Made by a program: the position numbers and the translations under genes. From contig NC_016460.1 in the NCBI RefSeq assembly GCF_000226115.1, forward strand, positions 2,046,001 through 2,110,000: 64,000 nt of DNA, given 5' to 3'. The first letter of the stretch is position 1; the number at the start of each line of letters is the position of its first letter. The DNA is from Thermothielavioides terrestris NRRL 8126 (lineage: Eukaryota; Ascomycota; Sordariomycetes; Sordariales; Chaetomiaceae). Below the pieces are notes generated by a model. The model ran no database searches and was not told the origin of the DNA. It worked only from the letters and a program-made list of their open reading frames with translations. Below, piece by piece: positions 21,917-33,381 of the stretch.

Positions 21917-23464
21917 TCATGCGTACGTGCGAGACAGGTTGCGGAGATACCAGTCGACCAGCTTGCGGCCCATCTTAGCTTCCGAGATGTGGATCAGATC
22001 CTGGAGAAAAAGTCAGCATGGTTGAACCAGCCAAGTGAAAGAGCGTCCGGGCTAAACTTACGCCCTGTAGCGCATAGTCGAGGTCGCTGATGTTGACAAG
22101 CTCGCCCTCCAAGAGCCCGTTGTCGGTCCAGCGCAGCTGCTTGGTCCGCTGCTTGTTGACGAGCAGCCACGAGCGCAGCTCCTCGGGCTTGACGTCGAGG
22201 AAGCCAGCCAGCTTCTTCAGGTCCATGGTGGTGTACAGCCGCAGGTACGACTTGACGGTCGGGCTCCACATGTTGGTCTTGACTTCCTCCATGAAGATGG
22301 ACAGGTGGTGATCGATGGGGTCGACGTTGGCCTCGGGCCTGTCAAAGTCCGGCGGTACCGGCGAGATGAACTTGGGGCAGGCCAGCCTGAAGAGCTCCTC
22401 GAAAATGGGCAGCGATTCCGGGCCGCCACGCTGCAGCTTAAGCAGCTGGTCGCCGTACTTCTCGCGCAGGGCGGTGTGGATGGTGTCATCCAGCCGGGTG
22501 GGGTGGAAGGCGACGCAGAGGGCGATCAGAGCGAGCATCTGGTCGTTCTTCTTGCTGATCGAGTCGTACTGCGTGTTCTTCTGGAAGTTCTTGGTCCGCG
22601 AGACGTAAATCAGGATGTGGCTGAACATGCGAATGGCGTCGGCGTAGCGGCGCATCATCATGTAGGAGAAGCCCACATAGTAGTAGGTGGTGAAGTGGGC
22701 CGCCATGACACGCGCGAACATGGCCTTCTTGTTCAGCTCAATGTCGTCGAGCGTCTTCAGCGCGAGGCTGAAGTCTCCGAGGAGGCAGTGGACGCGGAGC
22801 AGGCCGATGATGGAGAAGTACCCCAGCATGCGGTAGAGGTTCTTGGAGCCGTAGGGCCCGGCCACAGCGGCGGGGTCCTCGTTGCGCCGCATGGCCGTGA
22901 GCTGCTCGGTGATCTGCGACTTCTGGATCAGGGAGTAGAGCACGTTGAGCACGCTGTAGCAGCCCCACGTGTTCGGGTTGTCGCGCAGGATCTGGGCCTC
23001 CTCCTCGTTGTTGCCTTGCCTGGCAATCCTCGCCCGGTATGATGAGAAAGTGTTGAATTGGTAGATGAATTCGTCAATCACATCCCAGGCCCAGTAGTAC
23101 TGAGTGCATCACACAAGAGTCAGAACACGACGGCGACCACGCGGCAGAGGGTACATGAACTGACCGATGGCGGCTCGAGGTCAACGGGCCCGTCCGAGTT
23201 GAGGATGTAGTGGAAGAGCGCACAGTAGTTGTCGTAGCTCTGGAACTTGGTCTCGAGGGTCGCCTGGAAGTCCAGCGGCTGGGCAGCCTGGACCAGTCGC
23301 GCCTGGATCTCGTCGGCTTGCTGGGCGAGGGAGATCTGGTCGAGTTCATCCATGCCGCCGCCATACTGCACCTGCTCCTTGTAGTCGGCGACGAGGGCCT
23401 CCTCCTCGACGTCGCTGTCGTCTTCGAGGGCGCGGACAGGCGCCATGCCGTTCTCGTAACTCAT
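21917..23464 (-). CDS. eIF3l: Eukaryotic translation initiation factor 3 subunit L
   Basis: Model: exon 1 23464-23165, exon 2 23099-22062, exon 3 22000-21917, giving 473 aa, the usual length of fungal eIF3l. Intron 1 (65 nt, GTCAGT..CTCAG) joins LEPPS to YYWAWDVIDEFIYQF, the hallmark segment of the family. Intron 2 (61 nt, GTAAGT..CTCCAG) adds a last exon coding DLIHISEAKMGRKLVDWYLR. The middle holds the helical repeat region (GYFSIIGLLRVHCLLGDFSL, YYVGFSYMMMRRYADAIR), and the C-terminal half carries the PCI-like domain. The acidic N-terminus (LEDDSDVEEEAL) is typical. eIF3l is a core part of the eIF3 complex that helps the 40S subunit bind mRNA. The start ATG gives MSYENGMAPVRAL; the frame stays open 66 nt further upstream. 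Confidence 0.93.
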
Positions 23465-24162
23465 CTTGTCGATCGCTCCGGGCAGTACAGCGTCAATGAG
23501 CCTGTTGGGATGAGGGCGGCGGGAGAGCAAGTGGTCGTTGATGGCGAGTCTCCTCTGTCACGGCCGTCGCAGACTCCCGAAATGTTCTTTGCTCGGTGGG
23601 GCTAGATTTTTTGTGGTCGAGGGGCTCGGCGGGCCGGGGCGGTGAATTACGGAATAATTTTCAAAACCCGCAGCGGCAGCGTTCGGTTTAGGGTTTGAAC
23701 ATCCGGTACCTGGTACCGTGTAACAGACTGACATGCACTGACAAGCTGCATATCCGTACCGGCGTCTCAACCCCAGCATATGGACCTAGGTACATTGGGG
23801 TCAGAATTCAAGGAAATACCTGGTAAGCATTAAGATGGTTTGCAGTTGTTATTGACATAGGTAAAGAGGCCTGCCTCCTTTACATCACATGAAAGTATCG
23901 ATGGACTGCATGTTTCTTGCTTAAGCATTCCTGGGATATTCTTGTATCCGATTGCAGGGCAACAGGCGAGTTTGCCCCTCCATGGAAAACATCCCACCTT
24001 CCTAGGCAGTCATTGAGCTGTTAGTCAGGCCGAAAGCTTGCCCCGCCATCACCGTGATTCTTGCCCCTTACCCCCTAACAAACACAGAGTGAGACCTTTC
24101 AGCAACACTCTCACAACTTTCATGACTTTTACGGGGCGGCCGTCAACAGAAAACAAATCAAT
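23465..24162. other. Divergent intergenic region between eIF3l and EFL1
   Basis: A shared 0.7-kb upstream region for two genes of the translation machinery transcribed away from each other. No gene is seen inside it. A bidirectional promoter is possible but not shown. Confidence 0.5.
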
Positions 24163-27100
24163 ATGCCCGTTGTCAGTCCGGAGAAGCTGGCGAAGCTCCA
24201 GCAGAACCCCGACGACGTGCGAAATGCAGGTTTCTTTCGTTTCTTCTTCCCTGCCCAAACTCGTGCAAGATGGAACAAAAACTGACCATGGTGTCTCTCA
24301 CGCAGATATGTATTCTAGCCCATGTTGTAAGGAACTGCCCTCCCGGTGTTGGCCTCTCGCTTCTGGGCTACCACTGCCGCTGCTGTGCTGTGAAACGCAA
24401 CTCACCTCTCTTTGCTCCAGGATCACGGCAAAACATCGCTGACTGACGCCCTCCTTGCCACAAATGGCATCATCTCCCCCAAACTGGCTGGCAAGATCCG
24501 CTACCTGGACTCCCGGCCAGATGAGCAGCTCAGGGGCATCACCATGGAGTCGTCTGCCATCTCCCTCTACTTCTCGATGCTACGGCGATCGAGTCCGGAG
24601 GCGGCTCCCGAATCAAAGGAGTACCTGATCAACCTCATTGACTCTCCCGGCCACATCGACTTCAGCAGCGAGGTGTCCACGGCGTCCCGCCTATGTGACG
24701 GCGCCGTCGTCCTGGTCGACGCCGTGGAGGGAGTGTGCAGCCAGACAGTCACCGTGCTGCGCCAGACTTGGACCGAGAAGCTCAAGACGCTGCTCGTCAT
24801 CAACAAAATTGACCGCCTCATCACAGAGTTGAAGATGACGCCCGGTGAGGCATATATCCACCTCAGCAAGCTCCTAGAGCAGGTCAACGCCGTGCTCGGG
24901 AGCTTCTTCCAGGGCGAGCGGATGGAGGAAGATCTCAACTGGCGCGAGCGGATGGAGGCTCGCGTCGCTGCTTCAGCGTCCAAGGGATCTAAGCTCTCGG
25001 ACATGCAGCCCGACTCTGGAGAGCTGCAGTTCGAGGAGAGGGACGATGAGGAGCTCTATTTTGCCCCGGAAAAGAATAACGTCATCTTCGGCAGCGCCAT
25101 TGACGGCTGGGCCTTCACCGTGAGGCAGTTCGCCGGCCTGTACGAGAAGAAATTGGGCATCAAACGCAGTCTTTTGGAGAAGGTCTTGTGGGGGAACTTC
25201 TACTTGGATCCCAAGACGAAAAAGGTGCTGGGTCCCAAGCACTTAAAGGGCAGGCCCCTGAAGCCCCTCTTTGTCCAGCTAGTGCTTGAACAGATATGGG
25301 CCGTCTACCAGGCGACCGTCGGCGGAGACAGCGGTAGGGGGGACGCCGGCCTCCTCGAGAAAATCACCAAGTCCCTCAACATCACTATCCCTCCTCATGT
25401 TCTCCGCTCGCGAGATCCAAAACTGTTGCTCACCACCGTTTTTTCTTCTTGGTTGCCAGTCTCGGTGGCTTTGCTCGTCTCTGTGGTGGAATCTCTCCCG
25501 TCGCCGAGGGCCGCGCAGGCCGAGCGCTTCCCGCTCCTACTAGAGGATGTTCCCGGTGCAGAGCACATCGATCCAAAGGTCAAGGATGCCGTGGTCTCGT
25601 TCAAAAAGGCAGCGTCGGACCCCGTGGTCGCCTACGTGAGCAAGATGGTGTCCGTCAAGGAAAGCGACTTGCCCGAGAACAAGCGGCGTGGACCCATGAG
25701 CGGCGTCGAGGCGCGGGAGTTGGCTCGGAAAAAGCGTGCGGAAGCTGCCCGCGCGCAAGGCAATCTGGCCGATGGCGACGACGTGGACGCCTTGTCGGCA
25801 GCCTTTTCCGACGCTACCATAGAGCAGGATGTGCCCGTGGACGACGAGAAGCAGATCGAGCCGGAGCATCTAATTGGCTTTGCGCGCATCTACTCTGGCA
25901 CCTTGTCTGTCGGGGACGAGATCTACGTCCTTCCGCCCAAGTTTTCGCCAGCACACCCCCTGGCTGAACCCGTGCCGAAGAAGGTCAAGGTGACGGCGCT
26001 CTACATGTTGATGGGCCGTAATCTGGAGGCTCTCAACTCGGTCCCTGCTGGTGTGGTCTTTGGCATTCGCGGGCTCGAAGACAGCGGGATTCTCAAGTCG
26101 GGTACGCTCTGCAGCCAACTAGAAGGGGCCATCAACCTGGCCGGCATTGGCAATCTCCAGGGCCGGCCCATCGTCCGCGTGGCTCTGGAGCCGGTCAACC
26201 CTGCCGACCTGGATAAGATGATCAAAGGTCTTCATCTTCTCGTCCACAGCGACCCCTGTGCCGAGTATGAGCATTTCTCTAGCGGCGAGCACGTCCTCCT
26301 GACTGCGGGTGAATTGCACCTCGAGCGCTGCCTAACAGACCTGCGCGAGCGGTTTGCGGGCTGTGAAATCCAGGCTGGTGCGCCCATTGTACCATACCGG
26401 GAAACCATCGTCCGTGCCGAGGAGATGCGTCCTCCTGCCAACAAGGAGCTTGGCCGTGGCGTAGTAGTCGGCGTGACGAGCTCTAAACAGGTGACCATCA
26501 CCCTGCGGGTGCGGCCAATGCCCCGAGAAGTCACCGATTTCTTAGTAAAGAACTCGGCGGGCGTCAAGAGGCTGTACTCTGACCTCAAGGCTGCGGAAGA
26601 GGGCGAAGGGGGATCACCTTCCCCTCAGCCCACCGCAGAAAAGGGCACTTCGCAAGACGACTCTGCCGAAGCGGACGACGAAGTCTCCGCGGCTCACAAA
26701 GCCTTATCTCCCGAAGAACTTGGCAAACAGCTCCAGTCCCGTTTCGACACCGAAAAGGACCGCCTCGACAGTTGGAAAGGCATCGTCGACCGCATTGTAT
26801 CCTTCGGTCCGCGCCGGACCGGCCCCAATCTTCTCATCGATGCTACTAAAGAACAGTTCTTCCCCAAAGCCTTCGCGCCATACCCCAACTCCTCCGTCAC
26901 CCCCGACAACCGCCCCTCGGCCCAGGAGGCCCTCAACCCGCACCACTTCTCCGACAAGATTACTTACGGCTTCCAGCTCGCGACACACCACGGCCCGTTG
27001 TGTCACGAGCCCGTGCAGGGCATAGCCGTCTTCATCGAGGACGTCTCCGTCACGCCCGCCACGGCGGCGGACGAAGAGGCCGCCTCGGCGCCCGAGCGCC

Positions 27101-27716
27101 TTGGCCGTCTCACCGGCGAGGTGATCAAGACGGTCCAGCAGTCCATCCACAAAGCCTTCCTCGACTGGTCACCCCGGCTTATGCTCGCCATGTACTCCTG
27201 CGAGATCCAAGCCTCCAGTACGTTTTCCCCACCCCCTTTTCCTTCCCCCCTTCCCAACACCCCTCCCTCCACCCACCTAATGCAAAGACCAATGCACAAA
27301 ACCAAAACTAACCCAACCCACCCCCACACACAGCCGAAGTCCTCGGCCGGGTCTACGACGTGCTCACCCGCCGGCGCGGCCGCGTGCAGGCGGAGGCGAT
27401 GAACGAGGGCACGCCCTTCTTCACGATCCAGTCGGTGCTGCCGGTGGCCGAGTCGTTCGGCTTCGCGGACGAGATGCGCAAGCGGACGTCGGGCGCGGCG
27501 CAGCCGCAGCTGATCTTCGCCGGCTTCGAGGTGCTCGACGAGGACCCCTTCTGGACGCCCTTCACGGAGGACGACCTGGAGGACCTGGGCGAGTTCGGCG
27601 ACCGCGAGAACGTGGCGAAGCGCTACATGGACGGCGTGCGCCGGCGCAAGGGCCTGCTGGTCGAGGGCCGCCACGTGGCGACGGACGCGCAGAAGCAGAA
27701 GACGTTGAAGCGGTGA
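24163..27716 (+). CDS. RIA1: Ribosome assembly GTPase EFL1/RIA1 (EF-2-like)
   Basis: Model: exon 1 24163-24225, exon 2 24306-24326, exon 3 24421-27217, exon 4 27334-27716, giving 1,087 aa (yeast Ria1 is about 1,110). Exon 1 encodes MPVVSPEKLAKLQQNPDDVR plus N; exon 2 is 21 nt and encodes ICILAHV; exon 3 starts DHGKTSLTDALLA, so the P-loop (AHVDHGKT, 26-33) is split by intron 2. Further GTPase motifs are DSPGH (102-106) and NKID (156-159), followed by the family signature RPDEQLRGITMESSAISLY. EF-2-like domains II-V follow, with an acidic EFL1-specific insertion. EFL1 works with SBDS/Sdo1 to release eIF6/Tif6 from pre-60S subunits in the cytoplasm. Intron 1 fits only as a GC-AG intron (AAT|GCAGGT). 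Intron 3 (116 nt) joins CEIQAS to TEVLGRVYDVL. Confidence 0.92.
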
Positions 27717-28814
27717 TTTTATTTATCAGGCACCCTGGGCGGGTTAAGAGAGGTGTGGATGGCTGAATGAATGAGAATGAGAGGGGTGTGCCTGTTTGTG
27801 AAATATGAAAGAATGCTGTGAACTGATGTTTGGATGCACAAGCCAACCTCGACAGCAACGGCGGCGAAAGTGGTAGACAGCTGACAAGCAGAGTTCTCAA
27901 AGGCATATATCACATAAAACGAAGCAGCGTCCCCCTCTACCCCGTCTGTAAAATGCATCCTAATTCCTTTTGCTATCCCTTGTCTAAGCTGAATAGAGAG
28001 ACCTGCTCCAGCCCGCCCCGAGCCACCCCAGCTCCCACCATCAAATCCCGCCTGCGAAGCATGCCACACAGCCTAGGCGCATAGGGAATGCCGCAATCGT
28101 CCGGGAAAGAGAGGTTGGGAGGTGCTTAGCAGGCAACGTTGCATGGGATGACCAAAAAAGAAACACCCAGAGGATCGACCGAAAGCTGGATCCGCCGGTG
28201 CGAGGAGAAAGTTCGTCCCCCCAATTCGTCCCCTCCACCCATATCTATCTTCGTACTCGGCCCCTCCTCCAAGGGACGAACATTGCCCATATCAAACAGA
28301 ACGCCCGCCCTGACGACCCGAGAGAAAACCAGCATCCATATGCATCTGACCGCCGGCCCGCGTGGGTAGAAGAAGCCTTTTTATTTTTTAGGGTGAGAGA
28401 TCCGCGCCGCATTTCAGTGCATAAACTTCATGGTCCAAAAGTCGCGAGCAACGTGTAATTTTTGGCACAGTGCAGGATGTCGTGAGGAGGTGAGATAGCC
28501 CGGTCGAGTCGGGTAACGCAAATGGTTGGGCGCGTATGGCCCAAGACGCAAAGGGCAGATGAGCGGTGCTGAGGTTGGGGTAAGCGGGACCGGAAATCTC
28601 GCCTAGATTCGGACTGCGTCCGAGAAGATCTCGGGCAATGTCGATAGAGGTGATGCCGGGCTATCCAAGCCAACGACATAACGGCGTAATGGTTTGTTGG
28701 AGCAAGTGTAACTGCCACCACCAGAGGACCCGCCAAGGTCTGCGTAGACCAGATTGACCAGAGACGGGAGAGTCGGGGCTACTGACCGTAAGAGGTAGAG
28801 CGGATTATACGTGC
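27717..28814. other. Convergent intergenic region between EFL1 and eIF4B
   Basis: 3' flanks of two converging genes. Short frames on both strands show no coding character. Confidence 0.45.
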
Positions 28815-30917
28815 TTAGGCCACTGCACGGTTACTCTGTCCGCGACGGCCTTTGTTGGGGACTGTGGTCCAGCCATCCTCATCGACAGTTGGGGTCGACG
28901 GGGCCTGGTCGACGTTGGGAGATTGCGGTTGCTGCGGCGCGGGACCGTTGCCGTTTGACCGAGGAGGGCGGGCCGAGTCCCGAGGTCCACGAGGCGGACC
29001 GCCACGGCGGGGGCCACTGGGGAGAGCATGACCGCCGCGGGACGGAGCACGTTGCTCCCCGGATGGCTGCCTCCAGTTGCCGCTCTCGACAGCCCGCGAC
29101 TTGGGTGCCTCCCGAGGCTCGCGAGGCCGGATGGGGATCTTCCGCTCGTTTGTGGCCTGGCTAGGGGCAGTCTCCTGAGGGGCTGTCTTCGCCTCATCCG
29201 CGTGGGACTCTGTCACTCCATTCTCTTTGGCAGCCTTCTCGGCAGCGGCCTTCTCAGCAGCAGCCTTCTCAGCAGCAAGCTTCTCAGCAGCAGCCTTCTC
29301 GGCCGCTTCCTTGGCAGCGGCTTCCCTCGCGCGCTTCTCCTCCTTGGCCCTCTCCTCGGCCTCTTTCTTCTCTCTTTGGCGCCTCTCTTCGATCTCGCGT
29401 TCGCGCGCCGCCGTGTCAATGGGGCGCGCCGCACCAAATGGGCTAGACTTCGGGTCGGCGGCAGTTGAGGCAGCAGGAGCCGCATCAGTCGCCTCCGAAA
29501 CGGTCCGCTTAGCGAGATTTAGCTTCGGCCGTACGGCGGGGAGAGCAGCGGCAGGGGCCGGCGAAGGCGGCGCCTCGCTGCCTTCGCGAGACTCGCCAGG
29601 CGACTTGATCGATGCATCGGGACGCATGCTGTTGCGCCAGTTGGGATCCTTTTCGGCAGCGGTGGGTACGCGCTCGGGGCGCTCCGGGCGGTCGCCGAAC
29701 TCGCGGCGAGGCGGGCGGGATCCGTCCTGGCGGCCTTCACCGGGGCCCCAGGCCGCAGGCGAGACTCGCCGGTTGCCGCGGAACGACTCGGACCGAGCAT
29801 CCATGGCGCGGGAGCGGGAACCCTCGCGAGACCCGGGCCGCTCTTGCTGAGGCAGAGGCGACAGCGGGCCGCGCCTCTCCCAGTTGTTGAAATCTCTCAC
29901 CTTGCCGTCGTCGGCGGGTTGGAACTCACGTCGACGCTCGCCGAGGTCGGACGGACCACGCCGATCGCCGCCGCGGGGAGGGATATCAGTTAGCGGGCCC
30001 CTCCGCTGCGACCAGTCGAGCTCGCGTTCGGGTCTCTCGAAGCCGCCCCTCGCTGGAAATGATTAGCCGGCGACTGCACAATCGCGGAAACAGCAAGGAA
30101 CACTTACGTGGTTCAGCGACTTTGATGCGGATGCTGCGACCCTGGAAGATCTGTCCATCGCGGGTGAGAGCAGACTTGAGGCCCTCAAGATCGGCGAACT
30201 CGGCGTACGCGAAGCCCTTGGGCCGGTTCTGTTCGCGGTCCTCGATGATCCGCACACTCAGGACATTGCAGCCCTCGAAGAATTCGGTGATGGTATCGAC
30301 AGTCGCATCGTAGGACAGGTTGCCCAGATGAGCGGTGAAGGGCGGTTTCTCGGGCAGCTTCTGGGGAAGGTTTTCGCGCAGCGAGTGGTAACCTGGAATG
30401 AACAAGAATCAGCCATGGTTGTCCTGAAAGGCCAGAGGACAGCAAGACATACCACGATCATTGCTGGCGCCGTACGAGCTCGTTGGCACGCGGCGCTCTG
30501 GAGGGGGGAGTGGTTGGGTGCCTAAGTGCAGTTAGTATCTCTCGGTCAAGAGGCCCAACTTGCATGGAAACATTGCGCACCGGAGGCTAACAAATCAGTA
30601 CAAAAACAAATTAATCATTGTGCCATGGGGTGCGATGCTTACCAAAGGTGTCTTCAACTTCGTCGGCCCAGGAGGTAGAGGGGCCCAATGCTGCAAAGAT
30701 CGGGGTCAGCATGGCAGCCGGGGGGGCGGCTGAGCGCGGCGGCAGCCTTGGCACGGAGGGGCAACTCACAGGTATCGTTCAGAAAGTCGCCCAGAGACAG
30801 CTTCTGGACTTCCTTTTTCTTGGGCGCTGTATATCTGGGTCAGCAAGCAACGGCAAGCGATGCGGGAGCCCCGTAGGGAGGGGAGGCAGGGGATGGTCGG
30901 CGGCGGTGCTCACCCAT
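28815..30917 (-). CDS. eIF4B: Eukaryotic translation initiation factor 4B (Tif3/Sce3-type)
   Basis: Six exons: 30917-30914, 30826-30770, 30690-30643, 30521-30453, 30392-30108, 30052-28815, giving 566 aa. Every junction is in phase. The N-terminus reads MAPKKKEVQKLSLGDFLNDT, then TSWADEVEDTFG, the fungal eIF4B signature. Exon 5 carries one RRM (about 70-155) with an RNP2-like HLGNLSYDA and RNP1-like KGFAYAEF. Arg/Gly/Asp-rich repeats follow (RGGFERPERELDWSQRRGPL, DFNNWERRGPLSPL). Then comes a long charged helix (about 370-432) with tandem AAAEK units and a final EDGWTTVPNKGRRG tail. eIF4B stimulates the eIF4A helicase and mRNA recruitment to the 40S subunit. The first coding exon contributes only ATGG. 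Intron 3 contains a perfect TACTAAC branch site. Confidence 0.92.
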
Positions 30918-31508
30918 GATTGCGGTGTTTCTACACTACCCACGCGCGCTTCGACGTACCACCGGAGCGCGCTGTGAGAAGCTAGTCGGCCGGAGCTGCG
31001 GGGTCTCCAGCGATAAAAGGGACTTGAGGTGGTTGCTCGGAGTGAGAAAGGAGGAGGATGCGGCCCTCCGGATGCTGTGCAAGCGGAGACGGAACAGGGG
31101 AGGTGCGAATGGGCGGGATTCGCGCAACCGATGTGGTTTGCCCGAGTATCGAGGTGGTTTTCAGTTTGCGGACAGAAGCGAAAAATTATTAAGGTGAGGT
31201 TCGATTGAGGAATCAGGGTTGACTTTTTTTTCTCCCTGTCGGCAAGGAGCGTGGGTGGGGCAAGTCTGGGCAAGGAGCCCCGCCACGGCAAAAATAGCTT
31301 AGCGCGGGACCGGGGAAGCAGCAGCATTGCATTTGTCGAGCAGATCCTGCGCTGCGTCTCACTTCCCACCAAAGGTTGACGGATCCGCATATTGTGCGGA
31401 TTACACCACCCATCGTGCGGACTTCCATGCGCAGCACACGGTTCAACTTCCATATCACGAGCCCTCACTCCTTCGTCGTTCTTTCTTCATCTGTTCTCTG
31501 GAGACAGG
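30918..31508. other. Divergent intergenic region between eIF4B and the Tim17-family gene
   Basis: A shared upstream region of 0.6 kb. No gene recognised. Confidence 0.45.
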
Positions 31509-32416
31509 ATGAAGCGTATTGTTCTCCCAGCACCGACGGCCGAGCAACAACCCGAGAGTCATGAGAGCCAGCCCCATGCACCAGCGACTCCTGCAGCAGT
31601 AGGCAAGACACCAAGCCAGAGAGAGAAGGCACCTGCACGGCAGGGGCAGGAACTCCCCCCCGTGCTGGCTGAGGTTCTTGTCCCGTCACTCAAGGTCGGC
31701 GCATCCTTTGGTATGATACTCATGGCCTGCTTGTCGCTGCATTCTCCAGACATGCTCGGTCTCTGACACGCATTAGGCGCGTGTGGTCTATTTGCCGGAG
31801 CCGCGGCTGGCATCATCCGTTCTGCGCCTCCCGTTCTCTTCTCGGCTGTTGCAGGAGTGCAGTGGTTCACCCTAGCTTCTAGCTACTACGGTGAGCTACA
31901 ACATGACAGCACGACATGGTGCAGTCTCGTTCTGACCCATCTCAGCGTCCAGGCAGGTGGGCTTGAAATATCTTGGCGCCGACGAGCCCACGCCTCGAGA
32001 CAAATTGAAGGCGAGCACCGTGGCAGGCGGTGTCGCCGGAACACTGGGCGGCTTGCTACGTGAGTGTCTGCACGCTCTGTGAGTAGCGGTCTACTGACAC
32101 CGTCAAAGGTGGCCCCAGAAATGTCATCCCGGGTGCTGTGATGTTCTCATTATTTGGAGCTGGGGGCCAAGCCATCGCCAACTGGCGGGCCGAGAGGGTC
32201 GCGAATGCCCCCCCAGCTCCGCAAGAGGGGTTCTGGTCAAGATGGAGCCCCGTTACTCCAATCTCCGACCAAGACTACGAGAAGATACTTGAGGAACGGT
32301 TGCTTCGTGTAGAAGCCGATATCGCCCTTATAAACGACCGCATCCAGGAGCTCCGCGAGGCTGAAAGCCGGAAAAAGGATGAGCAGCGCAGCACGACATC
32401 CTCCAGCAAGGCATAA
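31509..32416 (+). CDS. Tim17/Tim22/Tim23-superfamily membrane protein, probably mitochondrial
   Basis: Four exons: 31509-31710, 31777-31890, 31946-32059, 32109-32416, giving 245 aa. All three introns (49-66 nt) interrupt after the first base of a codon, and all junctions keep frame. After a Pro/Gln-rich N-terminus of about 55 residues the protein has small-residue-rich helices: SFGACGLFAGAAAGIIRSAP, PVLFSAVAGVQWFTLASSYY, STVAGGVAGTLGGLL and RGPRNVIPGAVMFSLFGAGG. This glycine-rich four-helix pattern with a conserved RG before the last helix resembles Tim17/22/23-family proteins. The C-terminal 45 residues form a charged coiled coil (EERLLRVEADIALINDRIQE). Such proteins are inner-membrane import or complex I assembly factors. 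I cannot assign a specific member; it does not match canonical Tim17, Tim22 or Tim23 by eye. Confidence 0.72.
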
Positions 32417-32790
32417 GCTGGCTTCAGAGACCCAGCCCAGCCCATTTTGGAGGAATCGAGGGCTGAGTTGTGACAGGATAGTGTAAGCTACCCTCCCTTA
32501 TGAAAGAGGGGTGTATAGTCACTTACATGTTTTCGCACAACGACGGTCTAACATGTGCTTTGATAGTCCTGGAACATGGCGCGGCAAGCCCAGGTCGGAG
32601 CTCCATCAACATCACCATGCCGCCTATGGCCCACATGCGATGCACCCCCTTACATGTCCCGACCGCCTCGGTCTTTGGCATTCCCATGGCCAACGTTGTG
32701 GCAGACCCCTAGCGCGAACGGCCAGCTTCAAGGCGAGAGATATTGGCTCACCGCTGGTTTTGAGCACTACCATTTGGATTTTTTCGACCC

Positions 32791-33381
32791 TCACTCGCTT
32801 AGGCTCGGCAATTCAGGGAGCTGGTGCTGCAGAGCCATCTGCAGGCGGATGACATTGCCCTCGTCCGTGTCTCGGCAAGCCATGGCCAGTCCACCGGGCA
32901 ACACCTCACGCCAACCCAACCGCTGCGTGGCTTTCGCCCAAGGGGACCAGAGAAGTTCCTCTCCTCGCACGACCAGTTGACACTCGGCCAGCCGCTGGGC
33001 ATTATGTTCCAATCACCGTGCCACAGATACTGAAACATGCGCGGGCTTGTAGACCTCCTCAGTTGTGGGTGGACGGCCCGAGCCGGCCGTGCCGTTGCCG
33101 TTGCCGCCGGCAAGCTCCGCATCCGAGGCCGCGTCTTCGTACGGTCTGATCTCAACGGGCAGCCTGGCGCCCTGACGCAGTGCAGGTTGGCGTAGCTGGA
33201 GGCCGGACGTAAGTGGAGAATGATGAACCGCCAGTACAGCGATGGGGATCGCAGATCTTGTGCCGGCGCGTTTCGACATGGCCAACCCAAAGCACCAAGG
33301 AGATAGAGCGAGGACGGGGAGGGGATCCCGAGAGCCGCGGAACATGACAAAGGCCCCGAAATGCTCGAGTAGCCTTTGCAA
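32791..33381 (-). pseudogene. Possible decayed gene: two coding-like frames split by one TGA
   Basis: On the minus strand a frame from 33381 to 33013 ends at a TGA, and the same frame continues without interruption to 32791. The upper part has protein-like composition and GC-ending codons (LPVEIRPYEDAASDAELAGG, then PPTTEEVYKPAHVSVSVAR). The lower part continues with HNAQRLAECQLVVRGEELLW and QRLGWREVLPGG. A single in-frame TGA could come from a CGA or TGG codon by one transition, or a small intron could remove it (a GTATCT donor lies just before). I recognise no family, and a chance open frame is quite possible. Confidence 0.22.

Noticed and set aside
20433..21920. Several overlapping frames (97-198 codons) on both strands
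   Set aside because: No frame stands out, none has a domain, and antisense pairs are equally long, as expected for non-coding GC-rich DNA.
22305..23042. Plus-strand open frame of 245 codons
   Set aside because: Antisense to eIF3l exon 2; Val/Gly/Glu-rich translation typical of the reverse of a GC-rich gene.
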